A stretch of DNA of 64,000 nucleotides from Aegilops tauschii subsp. strangulata (GCF_002575655.3 NC_053040.3:456988780-457052779); one strand, 5' to 3'; numbered from the stretch's first letter, positions 48,177 to 62,044 are shown. Notes: generated from the sequence alone by a model not told the origin. A program made the numbers and translations.

Positions 48177-49865
48177 TGAAAGAAATATGCCCTAGAGGCA
48201 ATAATAAAGTTATTATTTATTTCCTTATATCATGATAAATGTTTATTATTCATGCTAGAATTGTATTAACCAGAAACATAATACATGTGTGAATACATAG
48301 ACAAACAGAGTGTCACTAGTATGCCTCTACTTGACTAGCTCGTTGATCAAAGATGGTTATGTTTCCTAGCCATAGACATGAGTTGTCATTTGATTAACGG
48401 GATCACATCATTAGGAGAATGATGTGATTGACTTGACCCATTCCGTTAGCTTAGCACTCGATCGTTTAGTATGTTGCTATTGCTTTCTTCATGACTTATA
48501 CATGTTCCTATGACTATGAGATTATGCAACTCCCGTTTACCGAAGGAACACTTTGTGTGCTACCAAACGTCACAATGTAACTGGGTGATTATAAAGGTGC
48601 TCTACAGGTGTCTCCGAAGGTACTTCTTGGGTTGGCGTATTTCGAGATTAGGATTTGTCACTCCGATTGTCGGAGAAGTATCTCTGGGCCCTCTCGGTAA
48701 TGCACATCACTTAAGCCTTGCAAGCATTGCAACTAATGAGTTTGTTGCGGGATGATGTATTACGGAACGAGTAGAGAGACTTGCCGGTAACGAGATTGAA
48801 CTAGGTATTGAGATACCGACGATCGAATCTCGGGCAAGTAACATACCGATAACAAAGGGAACAACGTATGTTGTTATGCGGTCTGACCGATAAAGATCTT
48901 TGTAGAATATGTGGGAGCCAATATGAGCATCCAGGTTCCGCTATTGGTTATTGACCGGAGACGTGTCTCGGTCATGTGTACATAGTTCTCGAACCCGTAG
49001 GGTCCGCATGCTTAAAGTTTCGATGATAGTTATATTATGAGTTTATATGTTTTGATGTACCGAAGGTTGTTCGGAGTCCCGTATGTGATCACGGACATGA
49101 CGAGGAGTCTCGAAATGGTCGAGACGTAAAGATTGATATATTGGAAGCCTATGTTTGGATATCGGAAGTGTTTCGGGTGAAATCGGAATTTTACCTGAGT
49201 ACCGGGAGGTTACCGGAACCCCCCGGGGCTTAATGAGCCATAGTGGGCCTTAGTGGAAGAGAGGAGAGGCGGCAAGGGCAGGGCCGCGCGCCCCTTCCCC
49301 CTAGTCCGAATAGGACAAGGAGAGGGGGGCGGCGCCCCCTTTCCTTCCTCTCTCCCTCCTCTTTCCCCCTCCACGTAGGACTCCTCCTAGCGCGCCCCTT
49401 CTGGCCGGCCGCACCTCTCCCCCTTGCTCCTTTATATACGGGGGCAGGGGCACCCTAGAGACACAATAATTGATCGTTTGATCTTTTAGCCGTGTGCGGT
49501 GCCCCCCTCCACCATAGTCCACCTCGATAATACTGTAGCGGTGCTTAGGCGAAGCCCTGCGTCGGTAGAACATCATCATCGTCACCACGCCATCGTGCTG
49601 ACGAAACTCTCCCTCAACACTCGGCTGGATTGGAGTTCGAGGGACGTCATCGGGCTGAACGTGTGCTGAACTCGGAGGTGCCGTGCGTTTGGTACTTGAT
49701 CGGTCGGATCGTGAAGACGTACGACTACATCAACCGCGTTGTGCTAACGCTTCCGCTTTCGGTCTACGAGGGTACGTGGACAACACTCTCCCCTCTCGTT
49801 GCTATGCATCACCATGATCTTGCGTGTGCGTAGGAATTTTTTTGAAATTACTATGTTCCCCAACA
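48177..49865 (+). repeat. 5' LTR of the second copia element
   Basis: 1,689 bp, same family as the LTRs at 28606 and 37112. Confidence 0.92.
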
Positions 49866-49879
49866 GTGGCATCCGAGCC
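49866..49879 (+). promoter_or_regulatory. Primer binding site of the copia element
   Basis: GTGGCATCCGAGCC directly follows the CA end of the 5' LTR, the position where a host tRNA primes minus-strand DNA in LTR elements. The same site with one base missing (GTGGCATCGAGCC) follows the 5' LTR at 32061. Confidence 0.7.
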
Positions 49880-51121
49880 TGGTTTTATGCGTTGATGTTA
49901 TATGCACGAGTAGAACACAAGTGAGTTGTGGGCGATATAAGTCATACTGCTTACCAGCATGTCATACTTTGGTTCGGCGGTATTGTTGGATGAAGCGGCC
50001 CGGACCGACATTACGCGTACGCTTACGCGAGACTGGTTCTTTCGACGTGCTTTACACAGAGGTGGCTGGCGGGTGTCAGTTTCTCCAACTTTAGTTGAAC
50101 CGATTGTGGCTACGCCCGGTCCTTGCGAAGGTTAAAACAACACCAACTTGACAAACTATCGTTGTGGTTTTGATGCGTAGGTGAGAACGGTTCTTGCTAA
50201 GCCCGTAGCAGCCACGTAAAACTTGCAACAACAAAGTAGAGGACATCTAACTTGTTTTTGCAGGGCATGTTGTGATGTGATATGGTCAACACATGATGCT
50301 AAATTTTATTGTATGAGATGATCATGTTTTGTAACCGAGTTATCGGCAACTGGCAGGAGCCATATGGTTGTCGCTTTATTGTATGCAATGCAATCGCCCT
50401 GTAATGCTTTACTTTATCACTAAGCGGTAGCGATAGTCGTAGAAGCATAAGATTGGCGAGACGAAAACGATGCTACGATGGAGATCAAGGTGTCGCGCCG
50501 GTGACGATGGTGATCATGACGGTGCTTCAGAGATGGAGATCACAAGCACAAGATGATGATGGCCATATCATATCACTTATATTGATTGCATGTGATGTTT
50601 ATCTTTTATGCATCTTATCTTGCTTTGATTGACGGTAGCATTATAAGATGATCCCTCACTAAATTATCAAAGTATAAATGTTCTCCCTGAGTATGCACCG
50701 TTGCGAAAGTTCTTCGTGCTGAGACACCACGTGATGATCGGGTGTGATAGGCTCTACGTTCAAATACAACGGGTGCAAAACAGTTGCACATGCGGAATAC
50801 TCAGGTTAAGCTTGACGAGCCTAGCATATAACAGATATGGCCTCGGAACACGGAGACCGAAAGGTCGAGCGTGAATCATATAGTGGATATGATCAACATA
50901 GTGATGTTCACCGTTGAAACTACTCCATCTCACGTGATGATCGGACATGGTTTTGTTGATATGGATCATGTGATCACTTAGAGGATTAGAGGGATGTCTA
51001 TCTAAGTGGGAGTTCTTAAGTAATATGATTAATTGAACTTAAATTTATCATGAACTTAGTACCTGATAGTATCTTGCTTGTCTATGTTGGTTGTAGATAG
51101 ATAGCCCGTGTTGTTGTTCCG

Positions 51122-53797
51122 TTGAATTTTAATGCGTTCCTTGAGAAAGCAAAGTTGAAAGATGATGGTAGCAATTACACGGACTGGGTCCGTAACTTGA
51201 GGATTATCCTCATTGCTGCACAGAAGAATTACGTCCTGGAAGCACCGCTGGGTGCCAGACCTGCTGCAGTAGCAATGCCATATGTTATGAACGTCTGGCA
51301 GAGCAAAGCTGATGACTACTCGATAGTTCGGTGTGCCATGCTTTACGGCTTAGAACCGGGTCTTCAACGACGTTTTGAACGTCATGGAGCATATGAGATG
51401 TTCCAGGAGTTGAAGTTAATATTTCAAGCAAATGCCCGGATTGAGAGATATGAAGTCTCCAATAAGTTCTAGAGCTGCAAGATGGAGGAGAATAGTTCTG
51501 TCAGTGAGCATATACTCAAGATGTCTGGGTACTGCAATCACTTGATTCAACTGGGAGTTAATCTTCCGGATGATAGCGTCATTGACAGAATTCTTCAATC
51601 ACTGCCACCAAGCTACAAGAGCTTCGTGATGAACTATAACATGCAAGGGATGGATTAGACGATTCCCGAGCTCTTCGCAATGCTAAAGGCTGCGGAGGTA
51701 GAAATCAAAAAGGAGCATCAAGTGTTGATGGTCAATAAGATCACCAGTTTCAAGAAAAAGGGCAATGGGAAGAAGAAGGGGAACATTAAGAAGAACAGCA
51801 AGCAAGTTGCTGTTCAGGAGAAGAAACCCAAGTCTGGACCTAAGCCTGAGACTGAGTGCTTCTACTGCAAGCAGACTGGTCACTGGAAGCGGAACTGCCC
51901 CAAGTATTTGGCGGATAAGAAGGATGGCAAGGTGAACAAAGGTATATGTGATATACATGTTATTGATGTGTACTTTACTAATGCTCGCAGTAGCACCTGG
52001 GTATTTGATACTGCTTCTGTTGCTAATATTTGCAACTCGAAGCAGGGGCTACGGATTAAGCGAAGATTGGCTAAGGACGAGGTGACGATGCGCGTGGGAA
52101 ATGGTTCCAAAGTCGATGTGATCGCGGTCGGCACACTACCTCTACATCTACCTTCGGGATTAGTTTTAGACCTAAATAATTGTTATTTGGTGCCAGCGTT
52201 AAGCATGAACATTATATCTGGATCTTGTTTGATGCGAGACGGTTATTCATTTAAATCAGAGAATAATGGTTGTTCTATTTATATGAGTAATATCTTTTAT
52301 GGTCATGCACCCTTGAAGAGTGGCCTATTTTTGTTGAATCTCGATAGTGGTGATACACATATTCATAGTATTGAAGCCAAAAGATGCAGAGTTGATAATG
52401 ATAGTGCAACTTATTTGTGGCACTGCCGTTTAGGTCATATCGGTGTAAAGCGCATGAAGAAACTCCATAATGATGGACTTTTGGAACCACTTGATTATGA
52501 ATCACTTGGTACTTGCGAACCGTGCCTCATGGGCAAGATGACTAAAACGCCGTTCTCCGGAACTATGGAGAGAGCAACAGATTTGTTGGAAATCATACAT
52601 ACAGATGTATGTGGTCCGATGAATGTTGAGGCTCGTGGCGGATATCGTTATTTTCTCACCTTCACAGATGATTTAAGCGGATATGGGTATATCTACTTAA
52701 TGAAACATAAGTCTGAAACATTTGAAAAGTCCAAAGAATTTCAGAGTGAAGTTGAAAATCATCGTAACAAGAAAATAAAGTTTCTACGATCTGATCGTGG
52801 AGGAGAATATTTGAGTTATGAGTTTGGTCTTCATTTGAAACAATGCGGAATAGTTTCGCAACTCATGGCACCCGGAACACCACAGCGTAATGGTGTGTCC
52901 GAACGTCGTAATCGTACTTTACTAGATATGGTGCAATCTATGATGTCTCTTACTGATTTACCGCTATCGTTTTGGGGTTATGCTTTAGAGACGGCCGCAT
53001 TCACGTTAAATAGGGCACCATCAAAATCCGTTGAGATGACGCCTTATGAACTGTGGTTTGGCAAGAAACCAAAGTTGTCGTTTCTTAAAGTTTGGGGCTG
53101 CGATGCTTATGTGAAAAAGCTTCAACCTGATAAGCTCGAACCCAAATCGGAGAAATGTATCTTCATAGGATACCCAAAGGAGACTGTTGGGTACACCTTC
53201 TATCACAGATCCGAAGGCAAGACTTTTGTTGCTAAATTCGGAATTTTTCTGGAGAAGGAGTTTCTCTCGAAAGAAGTGAGTGGGAGGAAAGTAGAACTTG
53301 ATGAGGTAATTGTACCTGCTCCCTTATTGGAAAGTAGTTCATCGCAGAAACCAGTTTCTGCGACGCCTGTACCAATTAGTGAGGAAGTTAATGATGATGA
53401 TCATGGAACTTCAGATCAAGTTATTACTGAACCTCGTAGGTCAACTAGAGTAAGATCCGCACCAGAGTGGTACGGTAATCCTATTCTGGAGGTTATGTTA
53501 CTAGACCATGACGAACCTACGAACTATGAAGAAGCGATGGTGAGCCCAGATTCCGCAAAATGGCTTGAAGCCATGAAATCTGAGATGGGGTCCATGTATG
53601 AGAACAAAGTGTGGACTTTGGTTGACTTGCCCGATGATCGGCGAGCAATTGAGAATAAATGGATCTTCAAGAAGAAGACTGACGCTGACGGTAATATTAC
53701 TGTCTATAAAGCTCGACTTGTTGCAAAAGGTTTTCGACAAGTTCAAGGGATTGACTACGATGAGACCTTCTCACCTGTAGCGATGCTTAAGTCTGTC
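51122..53797 (+). pseudogene. Copia gag-protease-integrase-RT, truncated
   Basis: Gag from the ATG at 51122 (FLEKAKLKDDGSNYTDWVRN) has TAG at 51470 and TAG at 51657, then a long open frame to the break. Zinc knuckle CFYCKQTGHWKRNC is intact. Protease FDTASVANICNS has DTA where DTG is expected. Integrase has HCRLGHIGVKRMKKLH, IIHTDVCGPM, TDDLSGYGYIYLM and GTPQRNGVSERRNRTL, with all three acidic residues in place. Reverse transcriptase runs only to MLKSV, before the catalytic YVDD. The frame then reads 49 codons into joined LTR sequence and stops at 53944. Confidence 0.88.
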
Positions 53798-53801
53798 TTC
53801 A

Positions 53802-55308
53802 CGATCCAGCTGAGTGTTGAGGGAGAGTTTCGTCAGCACGACGACGTGGTGACGATGATGATGTTCTACCGATGCAGGGCCTCGCCTAAGCACCGCTACA
53901 GTATTATCGAGGTGGACTATGGTGGAGGGGGGCACCGCACATGACTAAAAGATCAAACGATCAATTGTTGTGTCTCTAGGGTGCCCCCCTTCCCCCGTAT
54001 ATAAAGGAGCAAGGGGGAGAGGTGCGGCCGGCCAGAAGGGGCACGCCAGGACGAGTCCTACTCCCACCGGGAGTAGGACTCCCTCCCTTTTCCTTGTTGG
54101 ACTAGGAGTGGTGGGGGAAAGAGGAGGGAGAGAGGAAGGAAAGGGGGGGCGCCGCCCCCCTCTCCTTGTCCTATTCGGACTAGGGGGGAGGGGCGCGCGG
54201 CCCTGCCCTGGCCGCCTCTCCTCTCTTCCACTAAGGCCCACTATGGCCCATTAAGCCCCCGGGGGGTTCCGGTAACCTCCCGGTACTCCGGTAAAATTCC
54301 GATTTCATCCGGAACACTTCCGATATCCAAACATAGGCTTCCAATATATCAATCTTCATGTCTCGACCATTTCGAGACTCCTCGTCATGTCCGTGATCTC
54401 ATCCGGGACTCCGAACAAACTTCGGTCATCAAATCACATAACTCATAATACAAATCGTCATCGAACGTTAAGCGTGCGGACCCTACGGGTTCGAGAACTA
54501 TGTAGACATGACCGAGACACATCTCCGGTCAATAACCAATAGCGAAACCTGGATGCTCATATTGGCTCCTACATATTCTACGAAGATCTTTATCGGTCAA
54601 ACCGCACAACAACATACGTTGTTCCCTTTGTCATCGATATGTTACTTGCCCGAGATTCGATCGTCGGTATCATCATACCTAGTTCAATATCGTTACTGAC
54701 AAGTCTCTTTACTCGTTCCATAATGTATCATCCCGTAACTAACTCATTAGTCACATTGCTTGCAAGGCTTATAGTGATGTGCATTACCGAGAGGGCCCAG
54801 AGATACCTCTCCGATACTCGGAGTGAAAAATCCTAATCTCGATCTATGCCAACTCAACAAACACCATCGGAGACACCTGTAGAGCATCTTTATAATCACC
54901 CAGTTACGTTGTGACATTTGATAGCACACTAAGTGTTCCTCCGGTATTCGGGAGTTGCATAATCTCATAGTCATAGGAACATGTATAAGTCATGAAGAAA
55001 GCAATAGCAATAAACTAAACGATCATAGTGCTAAGCTAATGGATGGGTCTTGTCCATCACATCATTCTCTAATGATGTGATCCCATTCATCAAATGACAA
55101 CACATCCCTATGGATAGGAAACTTAACCATCTTTGATTAACGAGCTAGTCAAGTAGAGGCATACTAGGGACACTCCGTTTGTCTATGTATTCACACAGGT
55201 ACTAAGTTTCCGGTTAATACAATTCTAGCATGAATAATAAAAATTTATCATGATATAAGGACATATAAATAACAACTTTATTATTGCCTCTAGGACATAT
55301 TTCCTTCA
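53802..55308 (-). repeat. 3' LTR of the reverse copia element, truncated
   Basis: Starts (minus strand) TGAAGGAAATATGTCC at 55308 and is cut at CTCAGCTGGATCG, where intact copies continue for about 230 bp to CCCCAACA. Confidence 0.88.
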
Positions 55309-55329
55309 GTCTCCCACTTGCACTAGAGT

Positions 55330-58300
55330 CAATAATCTAGATTACATAGTAATGATTCTAACACCCATGGAGTCTTGGTGCTGATCATGTTTTGCTCGTG
55401 AGAGAGGCTTAGTCAACGGGTCTGCAACATTCAGATTCGTATGTATTTTGCAAATCTCCATGTCTCCCTCCTTGACTTGATCACGGATGGAATTGAAGCG
55501 TCTCTTGATGTGTTTGGTTCACTTGTGAAATCTGGATTCCTTCGCCAAGGCTATTGCTCCAGTATTGTCACAAAAGATTTTCATTGGACCCGATGCACTA
55601 GGTATGACACCTAGATCGGATATGAACTCCTTCATCCGGACTCCTTCATTTGCTGCTTCCGAAGCAGTTATGTACTCCGCTTCACACGTAGATCCCGCCA
55701 CGACGCTTTGCTTGGAACTGCACGAACTGATAGCTCCACCATTCAATATAAATATGTATCCGGTTTATGACTTAGAGTCATCCAGATCAGTGTCAAAGCT
55801 TACATCAATGTAACCATTTACGATGAGCTCTTTGTCACCTCCATAAACGAGAAACATATCATTAGTCCTTTTCAGGTATTTCAGGATGTTCTTGACCGCT
55901 GTCCAGTGATCCACTCCTGGATTACTTTGGTACTTCCCTGCTAAACTAATAGCAAGGCACACATCAGGCCTGGTACACAGCATTGCATACATGATAGAAC
56001 CTATGGCTGAAGCATAGGGAATGACTTTCATTTTCTCTCAATCTTCTGCAGTGGCCGGGCATTGAGTCTGACTCAACTTCACACCTTGTAACACAGGCAA
56101 GAACCATTTCTTTGCTTGATCCATTTTGAACTTCTTCAAAACTTTATCAAGGTATGTGCTTTGTGAAAGTCCAATTGAGCGTCTTGATCTATTTCTATAG
56201 ATCTTGATGCCCAATATATAAGCAGCTTCACCGAGGTCTTTCATTGAAAAATTCTTATTCAACTATCCTTTTATGCTATCTAGAAATTCCATATCATTTC
56301 CGATCAACAATATGTTATCCACATATAATAACAGAAATGCTACAAAGCTCCCACTCACTTTCTTGTAAATACAGGCATCTCCAAAAGTCTGTATAAAACC
56401 ATATGCTTTGATCACACTATCAAAGCGTATATTCCAACTCCGAGAGGCTTGCACCAGTCCATAAATGGATCGTTGGAGCTTGCACACTTTGTTAGCACCT
56501 TTAGGATCGACAAAACCTTCTAGTTGCATCATATACAGCTCTTCTTTAAGATATCCATTAAGGAATGCAGTTTTGACATCCATTTGCCAAATTTCATAAT
56601 CATAAAATGCGGCAATTGCTAACATGATTCGGACAGACTTAAGCATCGCTACGGGTGAGAAGGTCTCATCGTAGTCAACTCCTTGAACTTGTCGAAAACC
56701 TTTCGCAACAAGTCAAGCTTTGTAGACAGTAACATTACCGTCAGCGTCAGTCTTCTTCTTGAAGATCCATTTATTCTCTATGGCTTGCCGATCATCGGGC
56801 AAGTCAACCGAAGTCCACACTTTGTTCTCATACATGGATACCATCTCAGATTTCATGGCCTCAAGCCATTTCGCGGAATCTGGGCTCATCATCGCTTCCT
56901 CATAGTTCGTAGGTTCGTCATGGTCAAGTAACATGACCTCCCGAACAGGATTACCGTACCACTCTGGTGCGGACCTTACTCCGGTTGACCTACGAGGTTC
57001 GGTAGTAACTTGATCTGAAGTTTCATGATCATCATCATTAGCTTCCTCGCTAATTGGTGTAGGAATCACTGGAACTGATTTCTGTGATGAACTACTTTCC
57101 AATTCGGGAGCAGGTATAATTACCTCATCAAGTTCTACTTTCCTCCCACTCACTTCTTTCGAGAGAAACTCCTTCTCTAGAAAGGATCCATTCTTAGCAA
57201 CAAAAATCTTGCCTTCGGATCTGTGATAGAAGGTGTACCCAACAGTCTCCTTTGGTTATCCTATGAAGACACATTTCTCCGATTTGGGTTCGAGCTTATC
57301 AGGTTGAAGCTTTTTCACATAAGCATCACAGCCCCAAACTTTAAGAAACGACAACTTAGGTTTCTTGCCAAACCACAGTTCATATGGTGTCATCTCAACG
57401 GATTTAGATGGTGCCCTATTTAACGTGAATGCAGCCGTCTCTAAAGCATAACCCCAAAACGATAGTGGTAAATCGGTAAAAGACATCATAGATCGCCCCA
57501 TATCTAATAAAGTACGGTTACGACGTTCGGACACACCATTACGCTGTGGTGTTCCAGGTGGCGTGAGTTGTGAAACTATTCCACATTGTTTCAAATGAAG
57601 ACCAAACTCATAACTCAAATATTCACCTCCATGATCAGATCGTAGAAACTTTATTTTCTTGTTACGATGGTTTTCCACTTCACTCTAAAATTCTTTGAAC
57701 TTTTCAAATGTTTCAGACTTATGTTTCATCAAGTAGATATACCCATATCTACTCAAATCATCTGTGAAGGTCAGAAAATAATGATACCCGCCGCGAGCCT
57801 CAACACTCATCGGACCGCATACATGTGTGAATGGAGTTAATGCATGTGCTTTACACCAATATGACCTAAACGACAGTGCCACAAATAAGCTGCACTATCA
57901 TTATCAACTCTACATCTTTTGGCTTCAATATTATGAATATGTGTATCACTACTATCGAGATTCAATATAAATAGACCACTCTTCAAGGGTGCATGACCAT
58001 AAAAGATATTACTCATATAAATAGAACAACCATTTTTCTCTGATTTAAATGAATAACCGTCTCGCATCAAACAAGATCCAGATATAATATTCATGCTTAA
58101 CGCTGGCACCAAATAACAATTACGCTGGTAGATGTAGAGGTAGCGTGCCGACGGCGATCACATCGACCTTGGAACCATTTCCCACGTGCATCGTCACCTC
58201 CTCCTTAGCCAATCTTTGTTTAATCTGTAGCCCCTGTTTCGAGTTGCAAATATGAGCAACAGAACCAGTATCAAATACCCAGGCGCTACTACGAGCATTA

Positions 58301-59140
58301 GTAAGGTACACATCAATAACATGTATATCAAATATACCTTTCACTTTGCCATCCTTCTTATCCGCCAAATACTTGGGGCAGTTCTGCTTCTAGTGACCAG
58401 TCCCTTTGTAGTAGAAGCACTCAGTCTCAAGCTTAGGTCCAGACTTGGGCTTCTTCACTTGAGCAGCATGCAGCAACTTGCTTGCCGTTCTTCTTGAAGT
58501 TCCCCTTCTTCCCTTTGCCCTTTTTCTTAAAACTAGTGGTCTTGTTAACCATCAACACTTGATGCTCCTTCTAGATTTCTACCTCCGCAGCCTTTAGCAT
58601 CACGAAGAGCTCGGGAATTGTCTTATCCATCCCTTGCATATTATAGTTCATCACTAAGCTTTTGTAGCTTGGTGGCAGTGATTGAAGAACTCTGTCAATG
58701 ACACTATCATCAGGAAGATTAACTCCCAGTTGAGTCAAGTGGTTGTGGTACCCAGACATTCTGAGTATATGTTCACTGATAGAACTATTCTCCTCCATCT
58801 TGCAGTTGTAGAACTTATTGGAGACTTCATATCTCTCAATTCGGGCATTTGCTTGAAGACGTTCAAAACGTCGTTGAGGTCCCGATTCTAAGCCGTAAAG
58901 CATGGCACACTGAACTATCGAGTAGTCATCAGCTTTGCTCTGCGAGATGTTCATAACGTCCGGTGTTGCTCCTGCAGCGGGTCTTTCACCTAGCGGTGCT
59001 TCCAGGACGTAATTCTTCTGTGCAGCAATGAGGATAATCCTCAAGTTACGGACCCAGTCCGTGTAGTTTCTACCATCATCTTTCAACTTAGCTTTCTCTA
59101 GGAACACATTAAAATTCAAAGGAACAGTACCACGGGCCAT
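55330..59140 (-). pseudogene. Copia gag-pol remnant, reverse orientation
   Basis: From the ATG at 59140: gag (FLEKAKLKDDGRNYTDWVRN) to about 58571, where AAG became TAG. The zinc knuckle is damaged twice (CFYYKGTGH then a stop). Protease FDTGSVAHICNS keeps DTG. Integrase pieces lie at 58112-57837, 57882-57685 and 57678-57256 (KIKFLRSDHGGEYLSYEF, GTPQRNGVSERRNRTL). RT pieces lie at 57153-56713 and 56646-56263, where the catalytic motif reads LLLYVDNILLIGN, Asp replaced by Asn. RNase H lies at 55746-55519 (STCEAEYITASEAANEG, IFCDNTGAIALAKE). At least eight frame breaks. Confidence 0.88.
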
Positions 59141-60344
59141 TGATCTACAACAACATAGACATGCAAAATACTATCAGGTACTAAGTTCATGATGAATTAA
59201 AGTTCAATTAATCATATTACTTAAGAACTCCCACTTAGATAGATATCCCTCTAGTCATCTAAATGATCATGTGATCCATATCAACTAAACCATGTCCAAT
59301 CATCACGTGAGATGGAGTAGTTTTCAATGGTGAACATCACTATGTTGATCATATCTACTATATGATTCACGTTCGATCTTTTGATCTTAGTGTTCCCAGG
59401 CCATATCTGCATATGCTAGGCTCATCAAGTTTAACCCGAGTATTCTGCGTGTGCAAAACTGGCTTGCACCCGTTGTATGTGAACGTAGAGCTTATCACAC
59501 CCGATCATCACGTGGTGTCTCGGCACGACGAACTGTAGCAATGGTGCATACTCAGGGAGAACACTTATACCTTGAAATTTAGTGAGGGGTCATCTTATAA
59601 TGCTACCGCCGTACTAAGCAAAATAAGATGCATAAAGGATAAACATCACATGCAATCAAAATATGTGACATGATATGGCCATCATCATCTTGTGCCTTTG
59701 ATCTCCATCTCCAAAGCACCGTCATGATCTCCATCGTCACCGGCTTGAAACCTTGATCTCCATCGTAGCATCGTTGTCGTCTCACCAACTATTGCTTCTA
59801 CGACTATCGCTACCGCTTAGTGATAAAGTAAAGCAATTACATGCGATTGCATTTCATACAATAAAGCGACAACCATAAGGCTCCTTCCAGTTGCCGATAA
59901 CGATTACAAAACATGATCATCTCATACAACAATTTATATATCATCACGTCTTGACCATATAAAATCACAACATGCCCTGCAAAAATAAGTTAGACGTCCT
60001 CTACTTTGTTGTTTCAAGTTTTACGTGGCTGCTATGGGCTTCTAGCAAGAACCGTTCTTACCTACGCATCAAAACCGCAACGATTTTTCATCAAGTGTGT
60101 TGTTTAAACCTTCAACAAGGACCGGGCGTAGTCAAACTCGATTCAACTAAAGTTGGAGAAATTGACACCCGCTAGCCACCTGTGTGCGAAGCACGTCGGT
60201 AGAACCAGTCTCATGAACGCGGTCATGTAATGTCGGTCCGGGCCGCTTCATCCAACAATACCGCAGAATCAAAGTAAGACGTTGTTGGTAAGCAGTATGA
60301 CTATTATCGCCCACAACTCTTTGTGTTCTACTCGTGCATATAAC

Positions 60345-62031
60345 TGATACGTCTCCAACGTATCTATAATTTTTGATTGTTCCATGCTATTATATTATCT
60401 GTTTTGGATGTTTATGGGCTTTGTTATACACTTTTATATTATTTTTGGGACTAACCTATTAACCTAGAGCCCAGTGCCAGTTTCTGTTTTTTCCCTTGTT
60501 TCAAAGTTTCGCAGAAAAGGAATATCAAACGGAGTCCAAACGGAATGAAACCTTCGGGAGAGTTATTTTTGGAACGGAAGCAATCCAGGAGACTTGGAGT
60601 GTACGTCAGGGAAGCAACGAGGTGGCCACGAGGCAGGGAGGCGTGCCTGCCCCCCTGGGTGCGCCCCCGCCCTCGTGGGCCCCTCGTGGCTCCCCTGACT
60701 GACTTCTTTCGCCTATATATATATCCATATACCCTAAAACCATCGGGGAACAGAATAGATCGGGAGTTCCACCGCCGCAAGCCTCTGTAGCCACCAAAAA
60801 CCAATCGGGACCCTATTCCGGCACCCTGCCGGAGGGGGGAACCCTCGCCGGTGGCCATCTTCATCATCCCGACGCTCTCCATGATGAGGAGGGAGTAGTT
60901 CACCCTTGGGGCTGAGGGTATGTACCAGTAGTTATGTGTTTGATCTCTCTCTCTCTCTCTCGTGTTCTTGAGATGGTACGATCTTGATGTATCGCGAGCT
61001 TTGCTATTATAGTTGGATCTTATGATGTTTCTCCCCCTCTACTCTCTTGTAATGGATTGAGTTTTCCCTTTGAAGTTATCCTATCGGATTGAGTCTTTAA
61101 GGATTTGAGAACACTTGATGTATGTCTTGCATGTGCGTATCTGTGGTGACGATGGGATATCACGTGATTCACTTGATGTATGTTTTGGTGATCAACTTGC
61201 GGGTTCCACTCGTGAACTTATGCATAGGGGTTGGCACACGTTTTCGTCTTGATTCTCCGTTAGAAACTTTGGGGCACTCTTTAAAGTACTTTGTGTTGGT
61301 TGAATAGATGAATCTGAGATTGTGTGATGCATATCGTATAATCATACCCACGGATACTTGAGGTGACATTGGAGTATCTAGGTGACATTAGGGTTTTGGT
61401 TGATTTGTGTCTTAAGGTGTTATTTAGTATGAACTCTATGATAGATCGAACGGAAAGAATAGCTTCATCTTATTTTATTATAGACTCTTGAATAGATCGA
61501 TCAGAAAGGATAACTTTGAGGTGGTTTCGTACCCTACCATAATCTCTTCGTTTGTTCTCCGCTATTAGTGACTTTGGAGTGACTCTTTGTTGCATGTTGA
61601 GGGATAGTTATATGATCCAATTATGTTATTATTGTTGAGAGAACTTGCACTAGTGAAAGTATGAACCCTAGGCCTTGTTTCCTAGCATTGCAATACCTTT
61701 TGTTCTCACTTTTATCATTAGTTACCTTGCTGTTTTTATATTTTCAGATTACAAAAACCTATATCTACCATCCATATTGCACTTGTATCACCATCTCTTC
61801 GCCGAACTAGTGCACCTATACAATTTACCATTGTATTGGGTGTGTTGGGGACACAAGAGACTCTTTGTTATTTGGTTGCAGGGTTGCTTGAGAGAGACCA
61901 TCTTCAACCTACGCCTCCCACGGATTGATAAACCTTAGGTCATCCACTTGAGGGAAATTTGCTACTGTCCTACAAACCTCTGCACTTGGGGGGCCAACAA
62001 CGTCTACAAGAAGAAGGTTGCGTAGTAGACA
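60345..62031 (+). repeat. 5' LTR of the last gypsy-like element
   Basis: 1,687 bp; the first ~400 bp match the LTR at 21045, later parts differ, so the two are related but distinct families. A (CT)n run of about nine units lies at 60944-60961. Confidence 0.85.
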
Positions 62032-62044
62032 TCAAGCTCTTTTC

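Larger units (their letters stand above)
48177..53797 (+). mobile_element. Copia element (Angela/BARE1/WIS-like), 3' part lost
   Basis: 5' LTR 48177-49865 (TGAAAGAAATATGCCC to TTCCCCAACA), priming site GTGGCATCCGAGCC at 49866, gag and pol up to the reverse transcriptase motif DETFSPVAMLKSV. It is then cut and joined to reverse-oriented copia LTR sequence. Confidence 0.9.
53802..60344 (-). mobile_element. Reverse-oriented copia element, both ends lost
   Basis: On the minus strand: priming region missing (cut at 60344 by a gypsy insertion, about 35 bp into the internal region), then gag, pol, polypurine site, and a 3' LTR (55308 to 53802) lacking its last ~230 bp. Same family as the two other copia elements in this window. 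Confidence 0.88.
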
